Of a DNA stretch of 6,142 bases, positions 1 through 4,828 are shown piece by piece. The translations under genes and the position numbers were made by a program. The notes under the pieces are model-generated. The model was not told the origin of the DNA. It ran no database searches and saw only the letters and a program-made list of their open reading frames with translations. The DNA is from CAYXBG01 sp964463145 (lineage in GTDB: Bacteria; Acidobacteriota; UBA6911; RPQK01; CBDAPI01), in NCBI GenBank assembly GCA_964463145.1, contig CAYXBG010000095.1, positions 1 through 6,142 of the forward strand, read 5' to 3'. The first letter of the stretch is position 1. The number at the start of each line of letters is the position of its first letter.

Positions 1-128
1 CTGTGCAGGGGTTTGCCATACCTCTAGCAACCGGGCTTCTAGCAAACATTTTCACTGCGACTTTTGTGTCTCGTACAATTTTTACAGCGATTCTGCAAGG
101 TAGGCAGCCTGGTCGACTCTCAATTTAG
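1..128 (+). CDS. secD: SecD, protein-export membrane protein, C-terminal end (partial)
   Basis: This is the last 41 codons of a gene entering from the left edge, read in the frame starting at base 3 and ending in TAG at 126-128. The peptide begins VQGFAIPLATGLLANIFTAT and continues FVSRTIFTAILQGRQPGRLSI. This matches the final transmembrane helix of SecD, where a KGFA-type motif is followed by a G-x-L-x-(N/S)-x-F-T-A stretch and a V-(T/S)-R tail into the cytoplasm. SecD pairs with SecF in the inner membrane and uses the proton motive force to pull exported proteins out of the SecYEG channel on the periplasmic side. Directly downstream lies secF, the usual partner order, which strongly supports the call. 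The rest of the protein, including the large periplasmic P1 domain, lies outside the window. Confidence 0.92.
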   Translation, partial: VQGFAIPLATGLLANIFTATFVSRTIFTAILQGRQPGRLSI

Positions 129-137
129 GGAACTGAA

Positions 138-173
138 ATGGAATCACAATCCTGCATCGAGTGGAGGATTTAA
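138..173 (+). other. Possible 11-codon upstream ORF between secD and secF
   Basis: ATG at 138 opens an 11-codon frame (MESQSCIEWRI) ending in TAA at 171-173, only 5 bases before the preferred secF start at 179. A loose AGGGAA match lies just upstream. The secF Shine-Dalgarno GGAGG at 163-167 sits inside this ORF, so ribosomes translating it would finish next to the secF start, which could couple secF translation to it. No known family is recognised and chance occurrence is quite possible. Confidence 0.2.
163..167 (+). promoter_or_regulatory. Ribosome-binding site deciding the secF start
   Basis: GGAGG lies 11 bases upstream of ATG 179. The alternative in-frame GTG at 161 would put this motif inside its own coding sequence and has no purine-rich site upstream of it (the preceding bases are CCTGCATCGA). 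The motif therefore favours ATG 179 as the start of secF. Confidence 0.6.
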
Positions 174-178
174 GCCGT

Positions 179-1378
179 ATGGACATCATAAAAAATCCTA
201 GAGTGGAGTGGCTTAATTACCGGTGGTTATTTTTAGGAGTATCATCATTTTTCCTCTTAGCTGGTGCCATTTCTTTGGGAGGAAAGGGGCTCAACCTGGG
301 TGTTGATTTCACGGGTGGCACTCTTGTTTTTGTGCGTTTCAAGGAACGACCAGAATTGGATAGAGTGCGTGGTGCCCTAAGTACTTCTGATCTTAATGTG
401 GAGGGTGTTAGTCGGTTTGATCAGCCATCCAAAAATCAGATTCAGATCCGGATGGGCCGCATTTCCGACCAGAGTGAGAGTGATCTTGGGAAGGATAGTC
501 GGGACGTTGTTGGGGTACTAAAAGAGGAATACGATAGTCAGTTCGATGGCGGAAAGATCGACCTTAACAATACAGCCCACACCGTCTTGACGGGGTGTCT
601 GGAAAAAGCTGCTTCAGGCATTGGCTGCGATCAAAATTTAGAGGCAGTTTCACCCGAGGATAATTCTGAATTGGAAAGTTCCGTGGGGAATGAGGAGTTC
701 GGTGTACTGGCTCGTAGAATCCTTGATTTCCGAACAGCTCGTGGCGGTATCATTTCGAATGATGCTGAACTTGAGGAGATAGGCCTATCGGCAGATCTGG
801 TCGAGCAGATCCGCGAAAATTTCTACCTGGGCAGTTTTACGATAATTAGTGTTGAAAGTGTTGGTCCCAAGGTCGGCCGAGAATTACAGGACAAGGCTAT
901 AAATGCAATAGTTTTTTCGCTGTTGGGGGTTCTTGCTTATATCGCATACCGATTTAAGTTTATCTACGGTTTAGCAGCAATAGTGGCCCTTTTCCACGAT
1001 GTGTTTATAACTTTGGGTTTATTTGCATTTTTTAACAAAGAAATTTCGTTGACTGTTATCGCTGCCTTGTTGACCTTGGTAGGGTATTCCATCAACGATA
1101 CTATCGTTATTTTTGATCGCGTCCGGGAAAATGTGTTGCTGATGCGCCAGGCCGATTTTGGGGTAATTCTTAATACAAGTATAAATCAAACGTTAAACCG
1201 AACAGTGTTGACCTCGGGAATGACTTTTTTGGCGGTTCTTGCGCTTTATCTTATGGGTGGGCAAGTCCTTAATGGGTTCTCTTTCGCACTAGTTATAGGT
1301 GTCTTGGTGGGGACTTATTCCTCTATAGCGGTAGCTAGCCCAATTGTTCTCTGGTGGCAGTTGAAGAGGGCAAGATAA
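179..1378 (+). CDS. secF: SecF, protein-export membrane protein with an enlarged periplasmic domain
   Basis: SecF is the partner of SecD in the proton-driven accessory complex of the Sec translocon. From ATG 179 the protein is 399 residues; an in-frame GTG at 161 would add six. TM1 is at about 20-34, followed by the hallmark GVDFTGG at 41-47 at the start of the periplasmic P1 region. TM2-TM6 are at about 240-257, 261-283, 289-312, 342-361 and 366-391. The signature GYSINDTIVIFDRVREN at 302-318 and the LNRTVLTSG segment near 340 are typical of the SecD/SecF permease fold. The family is usually around 300-320 residues (E. coli 323). The surplus sits in the periplasmic domain at about 104-214 and includes a CX9C cysteine pair (140 and 150) and a helix-hairpin-like stretch (177-216) before the VGP motif at 228-230. 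It follows secD by 50 bases, probably in one transcript. The family call is certain; the role of the insertion is unknown. Confidence 0.96.
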   Translation: MDIIKNPRVEWLNYRWLFLGVSSFFLLAGAISLGGKGLNLGVDFTGGTLVFVRFKERPELDRVRGALSTSDLNVEGVSRFDQPSKNQIQIRMGRISDQSESDLGKDSRDVVGVLKEEYDSQFDGGKIDLNNTAHTVLTGCLEKAASGIGCDQNLEAVSPEDNSELESSVGNEEFGVLARRILDFRTARGGIISNDAELEEIGLSADLVEQIRENFYLGSFTIISVESVGPKVGRELQDKAINAIVFSLLGVLAYIAYRFKFIYGLAAIVALFHDVFITLGLFAFFNKEISLTVIAALLTLVGYSINDTIVIFDRVRENVLLMRQADFGVILNTSINQTLNRTVLTSGMTFLAVLALYLMGGQVLNGFSFALVIGVLVGTYSSIAVASPIVLWWQLKRAR

Positions 1379-1424
1379 GACATCTCTTCGAAAGCTTCTT
1401 TTTGAAGTAGGCTGCGGGAATTTT

Positions 1425-1472
1425 ATGAAGGTAATGACCCAGAGTGATGTACTGCTCCTGGAGGAGGCTTGA
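1425..1472 (+). other. Possible 15-codon leader ORF before tonB
   Basis: ATG at 1425 opens a 15-codon frame (MKVMTQSDVLLLEEA) ending in TGA at 1470-1472, two bases before the left arm of the hairpin at 1475. A modest CGGGAA lies five to ten bases upstream. A short ORF stopping right at a hairpin that ends in a T-run is the layout of a translational attenuator, and three leucine codons (CTG CTC CTG) lie near its end. Nothing else shows that it is translated, so it may be chance. Confidence 0.2.
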
Positions 1473-1498
1473 CGAACTACCGAAACGGATAGTAACAT
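1469..1498 (+). promoter_or_regulatory. Candidate sigma70-type promoter for the tonB operon
   Basis: TTGACG at 1469-1474 matches the -35 consensus at five of six positions. After an 18-base spacer comes TAACAT at 1493-1498, four of six to the -10 consensus with T1, A2 and T6 kept. A transcript would begin near 1505, leaving about 60 bases of leader before tonB. The elements lie across the left arm of the hairpin at 1475-1537, so a transcript from here would lack the outer-stem left strand and would not form the terminator. The match is only moderate and unproven. Confidence 0.35.
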
Positions 1499-1540
1499 CC
1501 TCGGGCTGGAGGATGTAGATACTTCCTCGAGGTAGTTTTT
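1475..1540 (+). terminator. Branched hairpin with T-run between secF and tonB (terminator or attenuator)
   Basis: An outer stem pairs AACTACC (1475-1481) perfectly with GGTAGTT (1531-1537). Inside it, ACATCCTC (1495-1502) pairs perfectly over 8 bp with GAGGATGT (1509-1516) around a six-base GGGCTG loop. The outer right arm runs into TTTTT at 1536-1540, then ATT, as in an intrinsic terminator. The outer stem is AT-rich and encloses internal single-stranded stretches, so it is weaker than a classical terminator. It could end the secDF transcript, or act as a conditional terminator if transcription of tonB starts further upstream. It matches no riboswitch class I recognise. Confidence 0.5.
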
Positions 1541-1563
1541 ATTGGAAAAGAGAAGGCATCCGG

Positions 1564-2325
1564 ATGTTCGATAATTTAATTGAGTCCACAGCCGACCAGG
1601 AATCGGTCGGAAGATCGACGTTTTTTGTGTCGATGGTTGTCCATGCTGCGATTTTGGTGGTGATCCTTGTGGTCCCACTAATTTATTATCAGGCTTTACC
1701 GCAGCAAGAATTACTAACGTTTCTTGCGCCACCACCGCCGCCGCCACCACCACCACCACCACCACCGCCGCCTGCGGCACCGGCTCCGGTTAAGAAGGTG
1801 CAGGTGGTTAAACTGGATCCCAATACGTTTCAGGCTCCGACGGAGATCCCTAAAGATATACCGCCGCCTCAGGACGACATCCCGCTTATCACGAGTGCCA
1901 ACTCGGCCGCTGCGGGAGGAGTGTTCGGTGGAGTGCCGGGAGGCGTTGTGGGGGGAATACCTGGAGGTGTTCCTGGTGGAGTTATTGGGGGAATCCCTTC
2001 AGCACCACCACCACCACCACCACCACCAAAGCCGAAGGCACCCATTCGAGTTGGAGGTAATGTTCAGAACTCAAAAATTCTTAGAAGAGTGGATCCGGTT
2101 TATCCCGAGTTGGCCAAGCGTGCTCGTGTTTCTGGGATCGTACTCCTTCAAGTGGTGGTTGGTGAGACCGGTAGGGTGAAAGAGGTGAAACTCATACGTG
2201 GTCATCCCCTTTTGAATCAAGCAGCGATTGATGCGGTGAACCAGTGGCTCTATTCCCCGACGCTGCTGAATGGCGAGCCGGTTCCTGTCATCGCAACCGT
2301 GACGGTGAATTTCGTTCTAGGTTAG
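1564..2325 (+). CDS. tonB: TonB-family energy-transducing protein
   Basis: 253 residues. TonB carries energy from the ExbB/ExbD motor in the inner membrane across the periplasm to TonB-dependent outer-membrane receptors. The layout is clear: a short cytoplasmic N-terminus, one membrane anchor at about 19-42, an unbroken run of 15 prolines at 56-70, a spacer, seven GG-x-x units at 118-145, eight more prolines at 148-155, then the TonB C-terminal domain at about 163-253. The latter carries RRVDPVYPELAKRARVSG, a GxVxxV strand, RGHPLLNQAAIDAVNQW and a final VTVNF strand. The histidine in the anchor (H27) matches the position of the SxxxH motif (S23, H27) that TonB uses with ExbB/ExbD. ATG 1564 has AGAGAAGG seven bases upstream and begins MFDNLIES, an opening I associate with acidobacterial homologues. 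It leads an operon with exbB and two exbD genes. The 15-proline run should need EF-P for efficient translation (family knowledge). A TolA-like role in envelope integrity is less likely. Confidence 0.93.
   Translation: MFDNLIESTADQESVGRSTFFVSMVVHAAILVVILVVPLIYYQALPQQELLTFLAPPPPPPPPPPPPPPPAAPAPVKKVQVVKLDPNTFQAPTEIPKDIPPPQDDIPLITSANSAAAGGVFGGVPGGVVGGIPGGVPGGVIGGIPSAPPPPPPPPKPKAPIRVGGNVQNSKILRRVDPVYPELAKRARVSGIVLLQVVVGETGRVKEVKLIRGHPLLNQAAIDAVNQWLYSPTLLNGEPVPVIATVTVNFVLG
1729..1773 (+). repeat. Proline-codon microsatellite in tonB, (CCA/CCG)15
   Basis: Fifteen consecutive CCN codons with an uninterrupted core of seven CCA triplets at 1744-1764, flanked by CCG codons. They encode prolines 56-70 of TonB. 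Because the unit is a triplet, slippage changes the linker length without breaking the frame. Confidence 0.95.
1915..1998 (+). repeat. GGVP-type glycine tetrapeptide repeat in tonB
   Basis: Seven tandem tetrapeptides of the form Gly-Gly-(Val/Ile)-(Phe/Pro/Val/Ile) occupy TonB residues 118-145. Codons vary between units (GGA, GGT, GGC and GGG are all used), so the repeat is kept at the protein level rather than being a recent DNA expansion. It is likely a flexible linker between the two proline-rich rods. Confidence 0.9.
2005..2028 (+). repeat. (CCA)8 microsatellite in tonB
   Basis: Eight identical CCA triplets encode prolines 148-155, just before the C-terminal domain linker KPKAPIRVGG. Unlike the glycine repeat, the codons are identical, as expected for a slippage-prone tract. 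Confidence 0.95.
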
Positions 2326-2373
2326 TAATTTAAAGAGATTTGGAATTTATAAGTTTTTGATGGGAGGTAGAGC

Positions 2374-3033
2374 ATGAATTTAACCGAAATGTGGGAGCAG
2401 ATGGGATTCCTCGCTAAAGCAGTTGTAGTTCTGCTTGGTGTGCAGTCGGTCTGGTCCATTGGTGTAATGGTAGAGCGGTGGTTGACTTACCGAGCCGCTC
2501 GCAATCAGTCACGCGAATTTGCGCCCGCAGTCGCTGAGGCCCTGAATAGTGGAAATCTGAGAGAGGCCTTAGAGATTTCGGAGCAGTACGAAAAAAGTCA
2601 CCTGGCTAAGGTGGTGAGCGCGGGTCTCGTAGAGTTCCAAGCCAGTGGTGGCACTGCGAGTGGATCGGCTATGGAAGCCGTAAAGCGTGCACTCGAAAGG
2701 GCCACGGCTATTGCTATTGAAGAGTTCAAGCGGAGTCTTGGGGGGTTGGCCACTATTGGTGCAACTGCTCCATTCGTTGGTCTTTTCGGGACGACAGTAG
2801 GTATCATCAATGCGTTTGCAGGGATGAGTGCGGCAGAGGACACTGGTCTTTCTGCAGTTGCTGGTGGGATTTCTGAAGCACTGGTTGCCACAGCTTTTGG
2901 TTTGTTCGTGGCTGTGCCCGCTGTGTGGATGTACAACTACTTCACTGAGAAGATCGGATCCTATACCGTGGAGATGGATAATTCATCTTCGGAGCTGGTT
3001 GACTACTTCCTCAAAAGGAATGGTGGCGAGTAA
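2374..3033 (+). CDS. exbB: MotA/TolQ/ExbB-family proton channel protein
   Basis: 219 residues. ExbB subunits form the inner-membrane ring whose central pore holds ExbD helices; proton flow through the pair energises TonB. TM1 lies at about 12-34, a cytoplasmic domain at 35-122, TM2 at about 124-149 (TAPFVGLFGTTVGIINAF) and TM3 at about 163-189 (GGISEALVATAFGLFVAVPA). E168, T173 and T140 line up with E176, T181 and T148 of E. coli ExbB, a constant offset of eight, so the proton-path residues look intact. The start has a strong GGGAGG six bases upstream. It lies 48 bases after tonB with no terminator between, and its stop overlaps the next start by one base (TAATG), implying translational coupling. 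ExbB and TolQ are hard to separate by sequence alone; the tonB neighbour favours ExbB, while no tolA, tolB or pal is seen. Confidence 0.92.
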   Translation: MNLTEMWEQMGFLAKAVVVLLGVQSVWSIGVMVERWLTYRAARNQSREFAPAVAEALNSGNLREALEISEQYEKSHLAKVVSAGLVEFQASGGTASGSAMEAVKRALERATAIAIEEFKRSLGGLATIGATAPFVGLFGTTVGIINAFAGMSAAEDTGLSAVAGGISEALVATAFGLFVAVPAVWMYNYFTEKIGSYTVEMDNSSSELVDYFLKRNGGE

Positions 3034-3467
3034 TGGGGATGAGTGGTGGTGGTGGTGGTAGCGGCGAGGTCACCTCTGACATCAACGTTACTCCAATGGC
3101 CGACATCATGCTGGTGTTGTTGATTATCTTTATGATCACGGCTCCCTTGCTGACAGAAGGAATAGTTGTCAATAAGGCGAAAGCTGCCAACCCGACGGAA
3201 GCTGTCGAAGTTGAGGCGAAAAACGTAATAGAAGTCACTCTGACAAGGAATTCGGAGATATATATCAACTCTTCGCCAACTCCCCCGGAGGATGTGGCTG
3301 AAGAGCTAATAGAACTCGCAGATCTGGCCGGAGATCTACCGCTGTTTTTGAAATCTGATGTGGCTGCCCCCTATGGGTTGGTCGTTGATATCGTTAACAA
3401 GGCGCGGGACGCGGGTGTGGAGAAGATTGGCCTCATAGTTGATGAGCAAGACAAGGCATTTTTTTAG
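3033..3467 (+). CDS. exbD: ExbD/TolR-family protein, copy 1
   Basis: 144 residues. This is the motor partner of ExbB: a single membrane helix carrying the proton-binding aspartate, with a periplasmic domain that contacts TonB. After a glycine-rich N-terminus comes the family signature SDINVTPMADIMLVLLIIFM; the helix spans about 22-42 and D24 is the equivalent of D25 in E. coli ExbD. The periplasmic domain follows (about 45-144), with VIEVTLTRNSEIYIN and the FLKSDVAAPYGLVVDIVNKARDAG motif typical of the family. The start shares the last base of the exbB stop codon; only a weak purine-rich site (GGTGGCGAG) precedes it, so it probably relies on coupling. ATG 3039 is an alternative two codons in. 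It is the first of two clearly different ExbD copies in the operon. Confidence 0.92.
   Translation: MGMSGGGGGSGEVTSDINVTPMADIMLVLLIIFMITAPLLTEGIVVNKAKAANPTEAVEVEAKNVIEVTLTRNSEIYINSSPTPPEDVAEELIELADLAGDLPLFLKSDVAAPYGLVVDIVNKARDAGVEKIGLIVDEQDKAFF
3045..3059 (+). repeat. (GGT)5 microsatellite in exbD copy 1
   Basis: Five identical GGT triplets encode five glycines (residues 5-9) just before the membrane helix of the first ExbD. A small in-frame slippage tract at the cytoplasmic N-terminus. Confidence 0.85.
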
Positions 3468-3482
3468 GAGGGTTAATAGAAC

Positions 3483-3899
3483 ATGGCAATGTCCAGAAGG
3501 AGTAGTGGCCCCAACGCTGATATTAATGTAACTCCTTACATAGATATCTTGTTGGTGTTGCTGATCATTTTTATGGTGATCCAGCCCACAATTCAATACA
3601 ATCTGGAGGCTCGAGTTCCCGATAAGCCGGATGAGGAAATGCCTAAGGATGTCATAGTTCAGACGGAGGCCATCGTGATCTCGGTGAACCCCGACGGGAC
3701 GGTGGCGGTTAATCAGGAACCAGTGCCAATTGCTCAGCTAGGAACCCGACTCTTTGAGATATACAGTGCCAGAGCGAATAAGAATATGTTCGTGCAGGCG
3801 GATCAAAGCTTGCCTTTTGGGGATGTGATCCGAGTGATAGACATCGCCAAAGGGGCAGGGGTCGGCGACGTAGGATTGATGACAGCTACGGCTCAGTGA
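3483..3899 (+). CDS. exbD: ExbD/TolR-family protein, copy 2
   Basis: 138 residues. This is a second ExbD-like subunit with a cytoplasmic N-terminus rich in Ser and Arg (SRRSSGP), then the signature NADINVTPYIDILLVLLIIF; the helix spans about 19-36 and keeps the key aspartate D21. The periplasmic domain is at about 42-138, with ISVNPDGTVAVN and the FVQADQSLPFGDVIRVIDIAKGAG motif. A strong AGGAGG at 3466-3471, overlapping the stop codon of the previous gene, sits 11 bases upstream of ATG 3483; ATG 3489 is a less well spaced alternative. It resembles copy 1 mainly in the helix and the C-terminal motif, and the regions between differ a lot. It is therefore not a recent tandem duplication. The two copies may form mixed dimers inside one ExbB ring, or serve different TonB states; this is inference. 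Confidence 0.92.
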   Translation: MAMSRRSSGPNADINVTPYIDILLVLLIIFMVIQPTIQYNLEARVPDKPDEEMPKDVIVQTEAIVISVNPDGTVAVNQEPVPIAQLGTRLFEIYSARANKNMFVQADQSLPFGDVIRVIDIAKGAGVGDVGLMTATAQ

Positions 3900-3909
3900 A
3901 GCCGGAAAA

Positions 3910-3913
3910 GGAG
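3910..3913 (+). promoter_or_regulatory. Ribosome-binding site deciding the lipoprotein start
   Basis: GGAG within AAAAGGAG lies 8 bases before ATG 3922 but only 2 bases before ATG 3916. The spacing favours ATG 3922 as the true start, two codons inside the longest frame. Confidence 0.6.
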
Positions 3914-3921
3914 ATATGGGT

Positions 3922-4713
3922 ATGCCCCATCGTTCAAGTCGATTATTGACTCTACCTCTGTTTGCTCTTCTTGTACTTACTACTAGCTGTACAACGTACA
4001 ACCAACTCAAAGCTCGAAATGAGTTGAACAAGGGGGTTAAGCAGTTTACTGCCCAGAAGTATGACATCGCTGCTGAGCATTTTGCTCTAGCGGTTGATCT
4101 GGATCCAGATCTTCTAAATGCGCGGCTATATTTAGCCACAACTTATCGTCAAGCATGGGTCCCTGGTATACGATCAACTGAAAATCTGGCTCAGGCAGAC
4201 GAAGCAATTAAGGCTTTTGAAGAGGTTTTAGAGCGAGACCCTGAGAATGTTAATGCCATGGCTAATATTGCGGGTATTTATGGTGGAAATGATGACCCAG
4301 ACAATGCCAAGCTCTGGTATCGGAAGCGGATGGAGGTAGAGCCAGGAAACCCCGAACCCTATTATGGGATTGGGACCATTAATTGGAAACTCTCTCATGC
4401 CATCACCGGTATGAATGGTGTGTCGGCTGGGGAAGCCGAAGAGGAAGAACGTCTCGAAGCCATCACTCTCGTTAACGAAGGCGTAAAGGCCCTTGAACAA
4501 GCATTGGAGATTGATCCGAACTATACAGATGCAATGCAGTATCTTAATTTGATGTATAGGGAGAATGCTTACTTGGCTGCAGAGGAAGAGGAGAAGGAGC
4601 GTTGGGAAAGGGAGGCGCTCAAGCTCGCAATGAAGGCTCTCGATCTGAGAAGAGCACAGGAAGAGGCTGAGGCTGAGGCTCGCCGTTCAATGTCAGGTGA
4701 AGTTTCAGAATAA
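3922..4713 (+). CDS. TPR-repeat lipoprotein, last gene of the TonB operon
   Basis: 263 residues from ATG 3922 (265 from ATG 3916). The N-terminus is a lipoprotein signal: PHRSSR, a hydrophobic stretch LLTLPLFALLVLTTS, then Cys23 as the lipidation site. The lipobox reads TTSC, with Thr rather than the usual Leu at -3, so processing is likely but not textbook. The rest is helical repeats of the tetratricopeptide type: about 31-63 (ending VDLDPD), 64-108 (split by a 13-residue insert, ending ERDPE), 109-143 (ending VEPGN), 144-200 (with an insert of about 20 residues, ending EIDPN) and 201-242. A highly acidic, alanine-rich tail follows (QEEAEAEARR near 246-255), probably a helix or coiled coil. 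TPR proteins bind partner proteins. Its place 22 bases after exbD copy 2 suggests an accessory or scaffold for the TonB motor in the envelope, but no catalytic function is visible. Confidence 0.85.
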   Translation: MPHRSSRLLTLPLFALLVLTTSCTTYNQLKARNELNKGVKQFTAQKYDIAAEHFALAVDLDPDLLNARLYLATTYRQAWVPGIRSTENLAQADEAIKAFEEVLERDPENVNAMANIAGIYGGNDDPDNAKLWYRKRMEVEPGNPEPYYGIGTINWKLSHAITGMNGVSAGEAEEEERLEAITLVNEGVKALEQALEIDPNYTDAMQYLNLMYRENAYLAAEEEEKERWEREALKLAMKALDLRRAQEEAEAEARRSMSGEVSE

Positions 4714-4781
4714 GGCATTGTGCTAATTTTAGCGTTATACGGGGCGGCCGAGCAGGCCGTCCTTTTTTTTTGACAATGCCT
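4713..4781 (+). repeat. 9-bp inverted repeat enclosing the operon terminator
   Basis: AGGCATTGT (4713-4721) is perfectly complementary to ACAATGCCT (4773-4781). Between the arms lie a small hairpin (GCTA 4722-4725 with TAGC 4730-4733) and the terminator hairpin. The right arm lies beyond the T-run, so the full branched structure can form only in transcripts that read through into rel. The left arm begins at the last base of the lipoprotein stop codon; the right arm overlaps the candidate rel -35 box. Confidence 0.7.
4742..4771 (+). terminator. Intrinsic terminator of the tonB operon
   Basis: GGGCGGCC (4742-4749) pairs with GGCCGTCC (4755-4762), 8 bp with one G-U pair, around a GAGCA loop, followed directly by nine Ts (4763-4771). 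This is a textbook Rho-independent terminator 28 bases after the lipoprotein stop codon. It separates the TonB operon from rel. No T-run lies on the other side, so it works in one direction only. Confidence 0.9.
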
Positions 4782-4799
4782 GATGGAGTCCACTACGTT
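4770..4799 (+). promoter_or_regulatory. Candidate sigma70-type promoter for rel
   Basis: A perfect -35 consensus TTGACA at 4770-4775 starts within the terminator T-run. After an 18-base spacer, TACGTT (4794-4799) keeps the three most important -10 positions (T1, A2, T6). The transcript would start near 4806, giving a leader of about 23 bases to ATG 4829. The -10 box is weak, so activity may depend on a regulator. Confidence 0.5.
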
Positions 4800-4828
4800 T
4801 TTCCCCTGTTATCGGCATGGGGCAAGCA

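Noticed and set aside
1386..1409. CTTC-TTTTT-GAAG inverted repeat just after secF as a possible terminator
   Set aside because: The stem is only 4 bp and no T-run follows it, so it is too weak to call.
1460..1492. GGAGGAGG followed by TTG as the start of a 7-codon ORF
   Set aside because: The spacing of one base between the purine motif and TTG is too short for initiation, and the frame ends after seven codons.
1289..1780. 163-codon minus-strand ORF rich in Val/Ala
   Set aside because: It is the reverse of the secF end, the intergenic structure and the tonB proline tract; the valine run is the complement of CCA/CCG repeats, and no family features appear.
1724..2179. 151-codon plus-strand ORF with poly-histidine stretches
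   Set aside because: The His/Arg runs are the out-of-frame reading of the CCA triplets within tonB, whose own frame encodes a clear TonB protein.
2598..2936. 112-codon minus-strand ORF opposite exbB
   Set aside because: It lies wholly within the conserved exbB coding region and has no recognisable domain.
3459..3467. Seven-T run at the end of exbD copy 1 as a programmed slippage site
   Set aside because: It directly precedes the stop codon and AGGAGG of the next gene; the encoded Phe-Phe-stop is ordinary and no downstream frame benefits clearly.
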